Source: Muscardinus avellanarius
Taxonomy: Eukaryota > Chordata > Mammalia > Rodentia > Gliridae
DNA length: 64,000 nt
Reading direction: 5' to 3'
Assembly: GCA_963383645.1 (NCBI GenBank)
Contig: OY726559.1
Coordinates: forward strand, 109,018,235 to 109,082,234
The notes under the pieces: model-generated
Database searches by the model: none
Seen by the model: the letters and a program-made list of their open reading frames with translations, nothing else
Told to the model about the DNA's origin: nothing
Part shown: positions 63,619-64,000 of the stretch, one piece after another
How the letters are laid out: every line of letters begins with the position of its first letter
How positions within the stretch are numbered: the stretch's first letter is position 1
Program-made: the position numbers and the translations under genes

Positions 63619-64000
63619 AGCTGGGCGTGGTGGATCACTTATAACCCCAGTACTTGAGAAGAAGCTGAGAGAGGAGGACCAGCCACAGCAACTCAGTGAG
63701 GCCTTCCGCAACTTAGGGAGACCCTGTTTCAAAATAAAGAATAAAAAAATATGGCCGGGCATGGTGGCGCACGCTTGTAATCCCCACGTTTGGGAGGCGG
63801 AGGGTCACACAGGTTCTAAGCCAGCTGTGCTGGCTTAAGGGAGCCGGTTTCCAAATAAAATATAAAATAGGTCTGGGAGTGTAGCCGGGAGTTCATAGAA
63901 GGGTTCCATCCCCAGTATCACCAAAAAAAAAAAAAGAATAAAAAAATATGTCTGGGGGTATAGCTCAAAGGTAGAAATGCCCCTGGGTTCAATAATCACT
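63619..64000 (+). mobile_element. B1-ID SINE, split and running off the window
   Basis: Head 63619-63739, tail resumes at about 63951 (TCTGGGGGTATAGCTCAAAG); cut by the window edge. Confidence 0.9.
63756..63934 (+). mobile_element. B1-ID SINE, group C short form, nested
   Basis: AGAATAAAAAAATATG at about 63740-63755 and 63935-63950 is an exact 16-bp duplication of the host SINE's own A-rich linker. Confidence 0.95.

Overview
The window is nuclear DNA of a rodent, most likely a squirrel-family (Sciuridae) species. The main evidence is about ninety copies, in both orientations, of a composite SINE whose 5' part is B1-like (GGTGGCACAYGCCTGTAATCCCAG) and whose 3' part is ID/tRNA-like (GTAGCTCAGWGGTAGA...GGGTTCAATCCCCAGTACC). 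B1+ID fusions of this kind are known from squirrels and related rodents. The rest is ordinary mammalian intergenic or intronic sequence: L1, L2, MIR, MaLR LTRs, one MER5A and many microsatellites. I found no complete intact protein-coding gene, no structural RNA gene and no strong CpG island.

Layout. 0-7.5 kb: a MaLR LTR, a possible solo ERV LTR, a processed RPL17 pseudogene broken by three SINEs, an L1 end carrying an inverted copy of part of that pseudogene, and a 0.25 kb direct duplication. 7.6-12.5 kb: dense SINEs, some nested. 12.7-13.3 kb: an L2 fragment next to a possible minus-strand promoter with two splice-bounded exons. 13.9-14.2 kb: a truncated L1 with perfect target-site duplications and an apparent 3' transduction. 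14.7-20 kb: mostly single-copy DNA with MIRs. 20.4-22.8 kb: a SINE containing an L1, which contains a 139-bp copy of sequence lying 1.5 kb away. 23-32 kb: MER5A, MIRs, a GC-richer single-copy stretch at 24.4-25.7 kb and a minisatellite at 27.4-27.7 kb. 32-47 kb: nested SINEs, a second MaLR LTR, old L1 fragments and a candidate plus-strand exon at 46.9 kb. 47-64 kb: a 0.1 kb direct duplication, a 1.8 kb L1 remnant, three L2 remnants, long single-copy stretches, and a final SINE nest that runs off the end.

The SINEs fall into three groups that I call A, B and C. A is diverged and reads TTTCAAAATAAAAA with GGGCTGGGG. B reads GCAAAGGGCCTCACTAAGTA on the reverse strand and has CpG-rich CGCGAACCGCGATCCTCC-like cores. 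C reads TTTCCAAATAAAA and GTCTGGGAGTGTAGCC, often with CGCGCTGGCTTAAGAGACC. Nesting orders them: C sits in B and B sits in A, all in one stack at 33.3-34.0 kb.

The two most unusual items are a pair of short local copies (122 bp inverted, 139 bp direct), each pasted into an L1 3' region from 1.5-1.7 kb away. They look like templated insertions made during repair or replication rather than retrotransposition. All repeat names come from reading motifs by eye; ends are good to about 5-20 bases unless a target-site duplication is given.
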